Notes: generated by a model from the sequence alone, not told the origin. Counted from the first letter of the stretch, positions 1-7,533 are shown. The stretch: DNA of 9,823 bases from Clostridiaceae bacterium (GCA_012798865.1 JAAZMK010000171.1:1-9823); one strand, 5' to 3'. Made by a program: numbers and translations.

Positions 1-76
1 AGTAAACCTTACCGCCATCACCTTTCATGAGCTGAGCGAATAATCTTCACAACGGCATGTAGCGAGAAGACCGTCT

Positions 77-189
77 TGTGAATATCACGTTTTTCACGAT
101 GTTTTCAGCTTAACATTCTCTATTTCTTGTTCACATTTTTATTATTCTATGCACATTTATGTTGATAATGTTAATAACTCTGTGTATAA
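77..189. promoter_or_regulatory. Cluster of DnaA-box-like sites (candidate oriC or dnaA upstream region)
   Basis: Compared with the DnaA box TTATNCACA, 181-189 on the minus strand is a perfect match (TTATACACA). Five more 9-mers differ at one position: 77-85 (minus, ATATTCACA), 127-135 (plus, TTGTTCACA), 147-155 (plus, CTATGCACA), 160-168 (minus, TTATCAACA) and 169-177 (minus, TTATTAACA). The last two abut and the perfect box follows 3 bases later, all in the same orientation, next to an AT-rich tract at 136-150. Such clusters are typical of Firmicutes origins upstream of dnaA, and DnaA also binds its own promoter. No dnaA, dnaN or rpmH is visible here, so the identification rests on the boxes alone. 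Confidence 0.45.
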
Positions 190-190
190 C
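162..190 (+). promoter_or_regulatory. Possible sigma-A promoter overlapping DnaA-like boxes
   Basis: TTGATA at 162-167 and TATAAC at 185-190 are separated by 17 bases, the ideal spacing for a sigma-A promoter reading rightward. No gene follows on that strand before malQ, which runs the other way, so the product would have to be a noncoding RNA or the match is fortuitous. The elements lie inside the DnaA-box-like cluster, which would also explain the sequence. Confidence 0.2.
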
Positions 191-425
191 TTGCGTGACA
201 GGCATTTGGGGATTCGAGGCTATCAAACCCCCCTGAAAACAGGCTTATCACGTTTTTTACATCTTCTGAACGAAAACATAATATATGCAGTCAAATCTCT
301 GTAACCCTTGCAAAGCAAGCATTTTAGAGGTTTCATTACCGCGCATATATATTAATGTCCACATGCAGCGGACACCTGCTTAGTCGTCATGATGACTTGT
401 AGAGAGCACATCTCGCGCTCGTCCA

Positions 426-453
426 TGCGATGAATGTGCGCAAGCACATCGCA
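426..453 (+). other. Bulged hairpin with GCAA tetraloop
   Basis: On the plus strand ATGTGC (434-439) pairs perfectly with GCACAT (444-449) around a GCAA loop, which is a GNRA tetraloop. After a 4-base bulge (430-433) the helix continues with TGCG (426-429) pairing with CGCA (450-453). There is no following T-run, so it is not a standard terminator. The GNRA loop exists only in a rightward transcript, while the nearest gene, malQ, is transcribed leftward. It could be part of an unannotated RNA or a chance palindrome. Confidence 0.3.
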
Positions 454-520
454 AAGTCAAGCTCGCCAAGCGACTCACTTTTCGGTTATAAAGCACGCTT
501 ATAAATGTGATAAGAACTTC

Positions 521-2098
521 TTAAGGTAAGCAGTTTAAATTAGAGGGCAAACGGCCGCTCATCCGCGTGAGTTCTCTGAGACCTGACGCCAATTCAAGGG
601 TCAATTTGCCCGGCAACATACGCCACTGCCAGTTACCTTCCGCTTTACCCGGATGATTCATTCTGCTCTCATCCCCCAAAGCGAGCAAATCCTGCATTTG
701 GAAGATCACCGTCCGGCAGACAGTCGTCGCGGCACCGCGAAGCATCCCTCGTATGTAACCCTCTTCTTTGCTAAGTCCAAGATACTGTTTTGCGAATGTA
801 AGCTCACGAGGATCGGCATTTTCGATCCATGAGGCGATCGTATCATTGTCATGAGTTCCCGTATACAGCACGGCATTTTCCGTAAGGTTGTGAGGAAGGT
901 AATCGCTCGAAGCGTCCGGGTTGAATGCGAATTGCATGACCTTCATACCGGGAAAGCCCGTTCTCTCACGAAATTCATACACTTCCTGTGTCATATAACC
1001 TAAATCTTCAGCGATGACGGGCAAGGAACCGAGAGCGTCCTCAAGAGCGTTAATGAGAGAATCGCCAGGCCCGTCGATCCACTGACCGCGGCGAGCCGTT
1101 TTGTCGCCATACGGGACGGACCAATACGATTCTAATCCCCTGAAGTGATCGATCCTGACGATATCAAACAGGCGCATCTGGAAACGGAAACGTTCGATCC
1201 ACCATTCAAAGTTCTGTTTTTTGTGTTCATCCCAATCGTAGAGCGGGTTGCCCCACAATTGTCCGTCATCGGAAAAAGCATCGGGAGGACAGCCCGCCAC
1301 ATACTTCGGTGTCAACGTTTCATCAAGCTGAAAGAGAAAAGGATTTTTCCAAACTTCAACGGAGTCTTCCGCGACATAAATCGGAAGATCGCCGATGATG
1401 GCGATGCCCTCGCGCGAGGCGTATTCTCTGACGCGTTGCCATTGGCGGAAAAACAGAAACTGGATGAACTGTTCAAACAACACTTCATCACGGTGTGATT
1501 CGGCAAATTCAACGAGCGCCACAGGGTCGCGCCATTTAAGCGGTTCGGGCCATGAACGCCACGAGACTCCTTTCATGGCTGCCTTGATCGTCATAAAGAG
1601 GGCGTAGTCTTGCAGCCAGTCTGGTCCTTCATTTTTGCGAAACGTCTCGAAAGCCTGTTTTAGCGATTCCCTCGGCTTCTCTTGAAAAGTCTGCCATGCG
1701 ATGTAAAGCAGCTCTTTCCTATTTTCCCAGAGACGTCCGTAATCGACGCGTTCGGGATCATCTCCGAAATCGAATTGTTTCGGCGTATCCTCAGGGAGAA
1801 GACCTTTGCGAACCAACTCGTCCGGATCGATGAGATAAGGGTTGCCTGCCCGTGTGGAAAAGCTCTGATAAGGAGAATCACCGAATCCTGTCGAACCTAA
1901 GGGCAAAATCTGCCAATACGATTGCCCAGAGAGCACGAGAAAATCGATAAACTCAAGCGCCTCAGCTCCCATCGTACCGATGCCGTAAGGAGAAGGTAAG
2001 CTCGTAATATGCATCAATATGCCGCTGTTCCTCCCCGTACGACATACTTTGTAGTTGTATTGATCCTCAGAATCCCTCTTTTGGTCTACGGTGGTCAT
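521..2098 (-). CDS. malQ: 4-alpha-glucanotransferase (amylomaltase, GH77)
   Basis: Cytoplasmic disproportionating enzyme that transfers glucan segments between malto-oligosaccharides and releases glucose, the usual partner of a maltodextrin importer. The 525 residues match the usual family length of about 500. Counted from the ATG at 2098, the GH77 signature RNSGILMHITSLPS is at 23-36. The predicted nucleophile D317 sits in VRIDHFRG, the acid/base E364 in IAEDLG, and the third catalytic Asp D417 in GTHDND. GNPLYDW (283-289) and the C-terminal WQWR (490-493) also fit. A GTG directly precedes the ATG (2101). The ATG is preferred because it lies 7 bases from the GAGGGGG ribosome binding site against 4 for the GTG. 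It is separated from the transporter operon by citC on the other strand, so it must be transcribed separately, though no clear promoter is seen in 2113-2256. Confidence 0.96.
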   Translation of the reverse strand: MTTVDQKRDSEDQYNYKVCRTGRNSGILMHITSLPSPYGIGTMGAEALEFIDFLVLSGQSYWQILPLGSTGFGDSPYQSFSTRAGNPYLIDPDELVRKGLLPEDTPKQFDFGDDPERVDYGRLWENRKELLYIAWQTFQEKPRESLKQAFETFRKNEGPDWLQDYALFMTIKAAMKGVSWRSWPEPLKWRDPVALVEFAESHRDEVLFEQFIQFLFFRQWQRVREYASREGIAIIGDLPIYVAEDSVEVWKNPFLFQLDETLTPKYVAGCPPDAFSDDGQLWGNPLYDWDEHKKQNFEWWIERFRFQMRLFDIVRIDHFRGLESYWSVPYGDKTARRGQWIDGPGDSLINALEDALGSLPVIAEDLGYMTQEVYEFRERTGFPGMKVMQFAFNPDASSDYLPHNLTENAVLYTGTHDNDTIASWIENADPRELTFAKQYLGLSKEEGYIRGMLRGAATTVCRTVIFQMQDLLALGDESRMNHPGKAEGNWQWRMLPGKLTLELASGLRELTRMSGRLPSNLNCLP

Positions 2099-2105
2099 CA
2101 CGCTT

Positions 2106-2112
2106 CCCCCTC
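2106..2112 (-). promoter_or_regulatory. malQ ribosome binding site
   Basis: GAGGGGG on the minus strand lies 7 bases from the ATG at 2098 and 4 bases from the adjoining GTG at 2101. The spacing favours the ATG. Confidence 0.6.
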
Positions 2113-2221
2113 ATATGTTCTATCGAAGATATTAGCATACCGGGCGCCGATAAACGGACTCTCCGAAAATCGCATTCTCACAAGTCCAAGACGCGACGTT
2201 TAAGGTTCAAGAGGTGGCCTT

Positions 2222-2247
2222 CGGCGATCGAGATTTCCAACTCGCCG
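2222..2247 (+). promoter_or_regulatory. Inverted repeat ahead of citC
   Basis: CGGCGA (2222-2227) and TCGCCG (2242-2247) form a 6-bp inverted repeat with a 14-base loop, ending about ten bases before the first possible citC start. A competing pairing, CGAG (2229-2232) with CTCG (2241-2244), exists within it. It could be an operator or leader hairpin. Neither a promoter for citC nor one for malQ was convincing in this 155-base divergent gap. Confidence 0.25.
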
Positions 2248-2256
2248 TAGAGTACA

Positions 2257-3369
2257 ATGGAAAATGAGAATGAGACAACACTTCGCACACGGCGCGAGGT
2301 GTCAGCTTTCATACGACGGGAGACGCGAATGCTTGAACGGTTAGACTATACAAAGAGCGAGATAAACCGCGTGGCGTGGGAAAATCTTCTTTCAGCCTCC
2401 GGCCTTCGCCCGGATCCTCCGTACACCGCCGTTTACGGCGTCTTTAGGGACGATCAGCTTGTAGCGACAGGCGCGCGCGACGGCGCACGTATCAAATGTG
2501 TCGCCGTTCGGCACGATTACCGCGGCGGTACCGTCTTTCACGAATTGTTATCCGGCATGATCATGGAGGCGCTGGACGAAGGCATCAACAGGCTCTTCCT
2601 GTATACGACGCCCGATGCCGTTCAGGCGTTCGAACAGCTCGGCTTTCGGGTGCTAGCACGAATCGATAACGGCATCAGCTTTATGGAGCGAGGCACACCG
2701 ACAATCGATGACTACACTCGCCGGCTCAGAGAACAGCTTGATCGCTATCAGGAAAAAAACGGCGTTACCTCCGATCCCGTCGAGTCGATCGTCATGAACG
2801 CAAACCCCTTCACGAAAGGACACCGCGCCCTCATCGAAGACGCACTTTCAAGGTCTGGGCGTCTCCATCTCTTCATACTCAGTGAAGATGCTTCATCTTT
2901 GCCGGCGGACACTCGACGCACCTTAGTAATGGAGGGGACGGCCGATCTTGCTGGAATCATCTACCACCCGACCGACTCGTACATAATATCGCGCGCAAGT
3001 TTTCCGTCCTACTTTCTAAAAAAGGAGTCTGAAACGACAGAGACACAAGCCCGCCTCGACGCCGTCCTGTTCCGCGACAGAATAGCGCCCGCGCTCGGTA
3101 TAACGCATCGTACCGTAGGCGATGAGACAGATGATCCGGTGACGGCACTCTATAACGATTGCCTCGCACGCGAATTTAAAGATTCGCTAAACTTGACCGT
3201 GATGCCGCGCGTTCAAGCGGAAGACGGCAAATCAATCTCTGCTTCGCGAGTCAGGCAACTGCTCCTAGAGGGGAAGTTGGATGAAATTGCGCCCCTCGTC
3301 CCGTCGACGACATTTCAGTATTTCAAGTCACCCGAAGGTCAAGAACTAGTCCGCTCTTGGGCAAAGTAA
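2257..3369 (+). CDS. citC: [Citrate (pro-3S)-lyase] ligase, CitC family
   Basis: CitC acetylates the thiol of the citrate lyase acyl carrier protein (CitD) using ATP and acetate, activating citrate lyase. The 370-residue frame shows the family layout: a GNAT-like N-terminal domain (about 30-145, including IKCVAV at 79-84), then a nucleotidyltransferase domain with MNANPFTKGHR (180-190, the HxGH-type site), the conserved segment YIISRASFPSYF (242-253) and ISASRVRQLL (327-336). The start is uncertain. The ATG at 2257 has a poor ribosome binding site, while the ATG at 2329 (residue 25) follows GGGAG by 6 bases and would align better with the N-terminus of E. coli CitC as I recall it. The outer limit is given here. 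No citD, citE, citF, citX or citG is in the window, so its target is unknown. Conserved family motifs appear intact. It converges with malK across a shared terminator. Confidence 0.9.
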   Translation: MENENETTLRTRREVSAFIRRETRMLERLDYTKSEINRVAWENLLSASGLRPDPPYTAVYGVFRDDQLVATGARDGARIKCVAVRHDYRGGTVFHELLSGMIMEALDEGINRLFLYTTPDAVQAFEQLGFRVLARIDNGISFMERGTPTIDDYTRRLREQLDRYQEKNGVTSDPVESIVMNANPFTKGHRALIEDALSRSGRLHLFILSEDASSLPADTRRTLVMEGTADLAGIIYHPTDSYIISRASFPSYFLKKESETTETQARLDAVLFRDRIAPALGITHRTVGDETDDPVTALYNDCLAREFKDSLNLTVMPRVQAEDGKSISASRVRQLLLEGKLDEIAPLVPSTTFQYFKSPEGQELVRSWAK

Positions 3370-3373
3370 TCAG

Positions 3374-3404
3374 GTGACATTAATCATGGATCCCGTGACA
3401 TTAA
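3374..3404. repeat. 10-bp direct repeat, 21-bp period
   Basis: GTGACATTAA occurs at 3374-3383 and again at 3395-3404, starts 21 bases apart, which is two helical turns. The second copy runs into the left arm of the convergent terminator. It may be a paired protein-binding site or the trace of a small duplication. No function is shown. Confidence 0.4.
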
Positions 3405-3432
3405 GAGAGCCACACATCTGCGCGGCTCTCTT
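3403..3432. terminator. Convergent intrinsic terminator between citC and malK
   Basis: AAGAGAGCC (3403-3411) pairs perfectly with GGCTCTCTT (3424-3432), a 9-bp stem around a 12-base loop. On the plus strand it is followed by a moderately T-rich tail (CTGTTATC) and ends citC. On the minus strand, 36 bases past the malK stop, the stem ends CTCTTAATG, a weaker tail. It most likely serves both converging units. Confidence 0.75.
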
Positions 3433-3467
3433 CTGTTATCCGGTAATAAGCCTATATTGGCAGCAGA

Positions 3468-4553
3468 TCAGTTGATCCTCTCCGTCGTCTCCGCGTCAAA
3501 GAAATGCAGACCGTCCAAGTCCAAATGGAAGTTGTGATCTTCATCGACCGCGTACTCAAAGTATCCGGGTTCGGAAATGACGCATTCCTTGCCGTTCGGG
3601 AACTGGCAGTACAGCAGCTGTTCCTTTCCGAGCATTTCAATGACATCGACTTTGACGTTGATCGCGTTCTTCTCCGCCTCTCCTGCAATAAAGCGCTCCG
3701 AGCGTATACCCATGGCAACTTTTTTGCCTTCAAAAGGCTTCAACAGCTCGCGATCGCTCTCTTTAGGCTCAATGACGAAGTCCTCCTCCAGCGAGTGGAA
3801 GTTGCCTTCTTTGATCTCGCCATTAAAGATATTCATCGTCGGAGACCCGATAAAGCCCGCGACGAACAAGTTAGCCGGCTTTTCATAGAAGAGCGTCGGC
3901 GGCCCGACTTGCTGAACCTTGCCTTGATCGAGCAGAACGATTTTTGTCGCCATCGTCATCGCCTCAGTCTGGTCGTGCGTGACGTAGATCGACGTCGTGT
4001 CAAGCGATTGGTGCAGGCGCACGAGCTCGACACGCATATGTTCACGCAGCTTGGCGTCAAGGTTCGACAAGGGCTCGTCCATCAGGAATACGCCGGCTTT
4101 TCGCACGATGGCGCGACCGAGCGCCACACGCTGACGCTGACCTCCTGAGATCTCCGACGGTTTCGAATAGAGATAATCTGTGATTTTCAGAAGCTCCGCC
4201 GCCTCGAGAACGCGCTCATGAATGACTGACTTGCGTTCTTTTCTCATTTTGAGAGAAAACGCCATATTCTCATAGACCGTCATGTGCGGATAGAGTGCGT
4301 ACGACTGGAAGACCATCGCGATGTCTCTGTCCTTAGGCTCGACACTGTTCATGCGCTTTCCGCCAAAGTACAGATCGCCCTCCGTGATGGAGGTCAAACC
4401 CGCGATCATCCGGAGCAATGTGCTCTTGCCGCAGCCCGAGGGGCCGAGAATGACACAGAAATCCTTGTCGTCGATTTCGAGATCGATGTTTCGAATCGTG
4501 AAGTTTTCCCTTCCTTCATATTTTTTTCCAATGTTATTCAGTTCAATTTTCAT
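3468..4553 (-). CDS. malK: Maltodextrin ABC transporter ATP-binding protein (MalK/MsmK type)
   Basis: ATPase that drives sugar import from the cytoplasmic face as a homodimer under MalF/MalG. All nucleotide-binding elements are present in 361 residues: Walker A GPSGCGKS (37-44), Q-loop Q83 in VFQSYALYPHMTV, signature ISGGQ (135-139, with I for the usual L), Walker B VFLMDEP (155-161), D-loop SNLDAKLR (163-170) and H-loop H193 in VTHDQTEAMT. The C-terminal part after about 240 is the TOBE/regulatory domain of the CUT1 sugar ATPases. The ATG at 4553 has AGGAGGA at 4564-4558, which overlaps the malG stop, so translation is probably coupled to malG. It is the last gene of the operon. Many Firmicutes share one MsmK among several transporters; having the gene inside the operon argues for a dedicated subunit here, though it could also serve others. 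Confidence 0.95.
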   Translation of the reverse strand: MKIELNNIGKKYEGRENFTIRNIDLEIDDKDFCVILGPSGCGKSTLLRMIAGLTSITEGDLYFGGKRMNSVEPKDRDIAMVFQSYALYPHMTVYENMAFSLKMRKERKSVIHERVLEAAELLKITDYLYSKPSEISGGQRQRVALGRAIVRKAGVFLMDEPLSNLDAKLREHMRVELVRLHQSLDTTSIYVTHDQTEAMTMATKIVLLDQGKVQQVGPPTLFYEKPANLFVAGFIGSPTMNIFNGEIKEGNFHSLEEDFVIEPKESDRELLKPFEGKKVAMGIRSERFIAGEAEKNAINVKVDVIEMLGKEQLLYCQFPNGKECVISEPGYFEYAVDEDHNFHLDLDGLHFFDAETTERIN

Positions 4554-4562
4554 GGTGTCCTC

Positions 4563-5453
4563 CTAGCCTTTAACAGCACCGCTGGCAAGTCCTGAGACGA
4601 GCTGGTTCTGCAAAGCGATGAATAGGATAATAATCGGCAGCGCCGTCAACAGGCCGCCCGCCGCGAACACCGGCTGATGCATATTGCGGACATCGGTGAT
4701 CAGCGTGTACAGGCCGGTCGCAAGCGTATATTGTTTCGGGTCACTAAGTAAGATGCTCGGCAACATGTAATCGAGAAACGGTCCGATAAAAGACCACAAC
4801 GCGATGATGGCAAGCATAGGACGAACGATCGGCATGATGATCAGTCGGTAAACCTGCAAGTTCCCGCACCCGTCAATGCGCGCCGCGTCGTCCAATTCCG
4901 TAGAGATCGAATCGATATATCCCTTGAGAATAAACGTATTGCTGGCGATACCGCCGCCCGCGTAAATCAAAACTAAAAACATTTGGCGACTGAAGCCCGG
5001 TATGACAGCGGCGATGATCGAATGCATCGTGTAGTAGGCGACGATACCGACAAACGACGGAATTGTCTGAATCAGCATAATCGCCATCAGCGACGCTTTT
5101 CTTCCCTTGAATCTGTACCGCGAGTAAGCGTACCCGGTAAACGACACGAACAGAAGCGTCAACAGCGCGGTCGCCACAGCGATAACGATCGTATTGACGA
5201 CCCAGTTCAGAAAGTACGTCTCTTCAAACAGATACTTAAAATGCTTCAGCGAGAACTCGTATGTGCCGCCGATCCGGATGTACTGATCTTGACTGCCGTT
5301 GAAACTCGAAAACACAATCTGCGCGAGCGGCCAGAGAATGACAAATACATAGATAAAGAGAAGAATATAGCTGATGGTCAACAGAACAGCCTTGAGCGGC
5401 GTCAACGGCGGACGATCCGATAAGTACAGCCCTTTTTCTTTTTTCTTCCTCAT
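4563..5453 (-). CDS. malG: Maltodextrin ABC transporter permease MalG
   Basis: Inner of the two membrane subunits that form the sugar channel, binding-protein-dependent transport family. The 296 residues show six hydrophobic helices at about 21-45, 85-108, 119-142, 155-175, 204-229 and 263-283. The cytoplasmic EAA-type loop that docks on MalK is at about 186-212 (ELDDAARIDGCG...MPIVRP), with DAA in place of EAA. The C-terminus ends GAVKG, as is common for MalG proteins. Its ATG overlaps the malF TGA in the sequence ATGA (5453-5450), and its ribosome binding site GGGAGGAG is made from the last malF codons (R-E-E-K-L), so the two permeases are tightly coupled. Function as a maltose/maltodextrin rather than another oligosaccharide permease is inferred from malQ and overall resemblance. 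Confidence 0.94.
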   Translation of the reverse strand: MRKKKEKGLYLSDRPPLTPLKAVLLTISYILLFIYVFVILWPLAQIVFSSFNGSQDQYIRIGGTYEFSLKHFKYLFEETYFLNWVVNTIVIAVATALLTLLFVSFTGYAYSRYRFKGRKASLMAIMLIQTIPSFVGIVAYYTMHSIIAAVIPGFSRQMFLVLIYAGGGIASNTFILKGYIDSISTELDDAARIDGCGNLQVYRLIIMPIVRPMLAIIALWSFIGPFLDYMLPSILLSDPKQYTLATGLYTLITDVRNMHQPVFAAGGLLTALPIIILFIALQNQLVSGLASGAVKG

Positions 5454-7531
5454 AGCTTCTCCTCCCTAAACGATTTGGAGCGGCTGAATCCGATCCATGT
5501 GAAAAAGATCAACACTAATGACACGATCATCGTGATGGCGGCGCCGATTCCCTGGAACTGTTTTTCAATCGTCAGCTTATAGATGTACGAGATCAACAGG
5601 TCGGAAGAACCGGCCAAGTTGCCGTATTTACTCGGCTCGAACGGTCCTCCGCCATTAAACAGATAGATAATCGAGAAATTGTTGAAGTTAAACGTATACT
5701 GTCCGATCATCAAAGGTGCCGTCTGGAACAACAGAATCGGAATCGTGATATGTCTCGTCTGTTGAAAGCCTGTAGCCCCGTCAATTTTGGCCGCCTCATA
5801 CAAGTCACCCGGGATGCTCTGTAGAATCCCGGTACACAAGAGAAAGACGTATGAGCTCCCCAGCCAACCTTGAAGCAGGATCAACACGATTCGCGTCCCC
5901 CAAGGTGAATCTTTGATATTGATGATCTGACCCGTCAATTGGTGTAAAAGATTTGTCAGCGGTCCATCAGGCGAAAACATGATGGAAAAGAACATGATCG
6001 TGATAAAAGCGGGAACCGCCCACGGCAACAGGTAGATTGTTCTGAAGAAGCGCTTGCCGTATATTCTGTCCTGATTGACGAGAAGCGCGAGAACAAACCC
6101 GATAAAAATAGCAAGCGAAGTCGCCAACAGCGTCCAGATCACTGTCCAGCCCGTGATCAACCAGAAAGGACCGCCCGCGATACCTTGTCCAAGGAAGATC
6201 TGTTTGTAGTTGGCGAGACCGATCCAGCTGAATTTCGACTGGTGGGACGGATCGTAGTTCGTAAAAGAGATCAAGACGGTGACAGCGATCGGCAGCAGGA
6301 CGATGAAAAGCGTCACAAGCGCAGCCGGCGCCGACGCAAAGTACGGGAATCCGCTGCGACTGGCTGTTGTGCGCGTCTCGAACCAATTATTGATCCGAAT
6401 CCCCTTGATCATTCGTTGTTCATTTTTGTGGACATCTCGATATGATTGATAGAAGATCAAAAATGCGATCATCAACAGAATAATCGCGATCACGCCCTCA
6501 ATCATAAAAATAACGGATCGATCGAGTCGCGACGCATCTTTTGCAAGCGAAATAAGCCCGAAAAGTCCTTGTCCACGGTAATTACCTCGACCGAGCGCGT
6601 ATGGAATCGCTATCAGATAAGCGTAAAGTGTTCCGATAAAGAAGAAGATTGATTTGACCGACTGTCCGAGTATCAACTGCCCGAGCCCCGGGATGGGGAT
6701 CGTCAAATACGAAACCCACGGGAAACGTTTTGAAATTTCAATTGGTGTTTTCCGCCTCAAGTCAGCGATATCGGAATGCAAGACGGTAAGTGCCTGCTTC
6801 TCATCTTGGCGCAACCGATGCTTCAGATAACGCACACGATCTGTCAGCATCTCAATGGGTAAAAGCTGCTTTCTTGAGCGGATATCTTCCGAGGCAGCGA
6901 GATCTTTTTCACGCTTTTCGTTTGCAAAAGCTTTAGATGAGATTTGACCTTCCTTGTAGAGTTTTTTCAGATAGGCCTTCTCATCGTTGCGCTTTTTTAA
7001 ACGCTCTTCGCGGTACTGCCGGAAATCTGCCATCACCTGCGATTGGTCTTCCTTCTTCGCACGTTCGAGCTCGTCAGTTACTTCGTTAAGTTCATCAAGT
7101 ATCTGCCGCCGTTTGCTCGCTATTTCCGGCAATTGCTCCGCCATCATCCGATGCGTCCTTGCGAGCAGCTCGTAATCGTATGAAAGCTCAACATGCTGTT
7201 CATAGAACTCTACACGCGCCGCACTCTCCATCGCCTCAAGGCTCCATTTACGAATCTTGGCGTCAGAATCGGTCAACGTTTTCTCAAAGGCTGTTTTGCG
7301 CTCGGGCGCTTTCGCAAGAAAAGCTTTTTCCTCTGCGCGCATATCGGCGAGACTCTTTTCGTATTCGTGCTCCCCTCGAGCCAGCGACTTGAGCTCACTC
7401 TTAATTTGCGCGACCTTCTCTTTCGGCTCCGACTCCAGTCTCTCCTCCAGCACTCCCATTTCGGCGAGTCTGAGGTTTCGGCGTGGATGTTCGTTACCGA
7501 TATCATCTATGATCGTCGTTCCGTACCTCAT
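5450..7531 (-). CDS. malF: Maltodextrin ABC transporter permease MalF with long N-terminal coiled-coil extension
   Basis: Channel subunit partnering MalG. The C-terminal part (about 395-693) is a standard MalF permease with hydrophobic helices near 400-422, 458-485, 499-520, 547-568, 598-618 and 660-681, and the MalK-docking motif EAAKIDGATG (579-588). Before it lie two more helices (about 291-312 and 339-361) preceded by PGLGQ (281-285), a TM2-like segment I recall from some Firmicutes MalF proteins. Residues 1-270 are strongly charged, rich in K, E, R, A and L, with no signal peptide or hydrophobic helix, and look like long coiled coils (about 25-75, 85-165 and 165-260). They should lie in the cytoplasm. 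At 693 residues it is far longer than usual MalF (about 430-515). The ATG at 7531 is only 2 bases from AGGAGG, unusually close. No better start is seen, and M25 has no ribosome binding site. Confidence 0.93.
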   Translation of the reverse strand: MRYGTTIIDDIGNEHPRRNLRLAEMGVLEERLESEPKEKVAQIKSELKSLARGEHEYEKSLADMRAEEKAFLAKAPERKTAFEKTLTDSDAKIRKWSLEAMESAARVEFYEQHVELSYDYELLARTHRMMAEQLPEIASKRRQILDELNEVTDELERAKKEDQSQVMADFRQYREERLKKRNDEKAYLKKLYKEGQISSKAFANEKREKDLAASEDIRSRKQLLPIEMLTDRVRYLKHRLRQDEKQALTVLHSDIADLRRKTPIEISKRFPWVSYLTIPIPGLGQLILGQSVKSIFFFIGTLYAYLIAIPYALGRGNYRGQGLFGLISLAKDASRLDRSVIFMIEGVIAIILLMIAFLIFYQSYRDVHKNEQRMIKGIRINNWFETRTTASRSGFPYFASAPAALVTLFIVLLPIAVTVLISFTNYDPSHQSKFSWIGLANYKQIFLGQGIAGGPFWLITGWTVIWTLLATSLAIFIGFVLALLVNQDRIYGKRFFRTIYLLPWAVPAFITIMFFSIMFSPDGPLTNLLHQLTGQIINIKDSPWGTRIVLILLQGWLGSSYVFLLCTGILQSIPGDLYEAAKIDGATGFQQTRHITIPILLFQTAPLMIGQYTFNFNNFSIIYLFNGGGPFEPSKYGNLAGSSDLLISYIYKLTIEKQFQGIGAAITMIVSLVLIFFTWIGFSRSKSFREEKL

Positions 7532-7533
7532 GC

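Larger units (their letters stand above)
1..520. other. Gene-free region left of malQ
   Basis: No open frame of credible length or with a ribosome binding site is visible on either strand. The left third is AT-rich and holds a cluster of DnaA-box-like 9-mers, annotated separately. Further right are short inverted repeats: CCTG-AAAA-CAGG at 232-243, CTTGC-AAA-GCAAG at 307-319, GTCAT-G-ATGAC at 386-396, and a GNRA-capped hairpin at 426-453. An imperfect AT-rich palindrome at 486-504, just past the malQ stop, lacks a T-run and is at best a weak terminator. If a gene lies left of the window, its end or start cannot be decided from the few bases visible. Confidence 0.7.

Noticed and set aside
2..43. 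Plus-strand open stretch ending in TAA at 41-43, possibly the tail of a gene entering from the left
   Set aside because: Only 13 codons are visible, another frame is also open for nine codons, and no clear terminator follows. A minus-strand start at 28 was also considered, but it has no ribosome binding site.
486..504. Terminator for malQ
   Set aside because: The AT-rich palindrome TTATAAAGC/GCTTATAA has a bulge, almost no loop and no T-run in the malQ direction.
1..520. CRISPR array, tRNA or insertion sequence in the gene-free region
   Set aside because: No regularly spaced repeats, no cloverleaf-like pairing and no terminal inverted repeats with a transposase were found.
3504..4148. 214-residue plus-strand open frame opposite malK
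   Set aside because: It is the antisense of highly conserved ABC motifs, with Arg/His-rich composition typical of a shadow frame.
7273..7506. Alternative 77-residue frame within the start of malF, and a 145-residue plus-strand frame opposite it (7193-7630)
   Set aside because: They are overlapping frames of the malF extension. The malF frame runs through without a stop and has the heptad-like composition of a real protein, and the alternatives lack ribosome binding sites and recognisable features.
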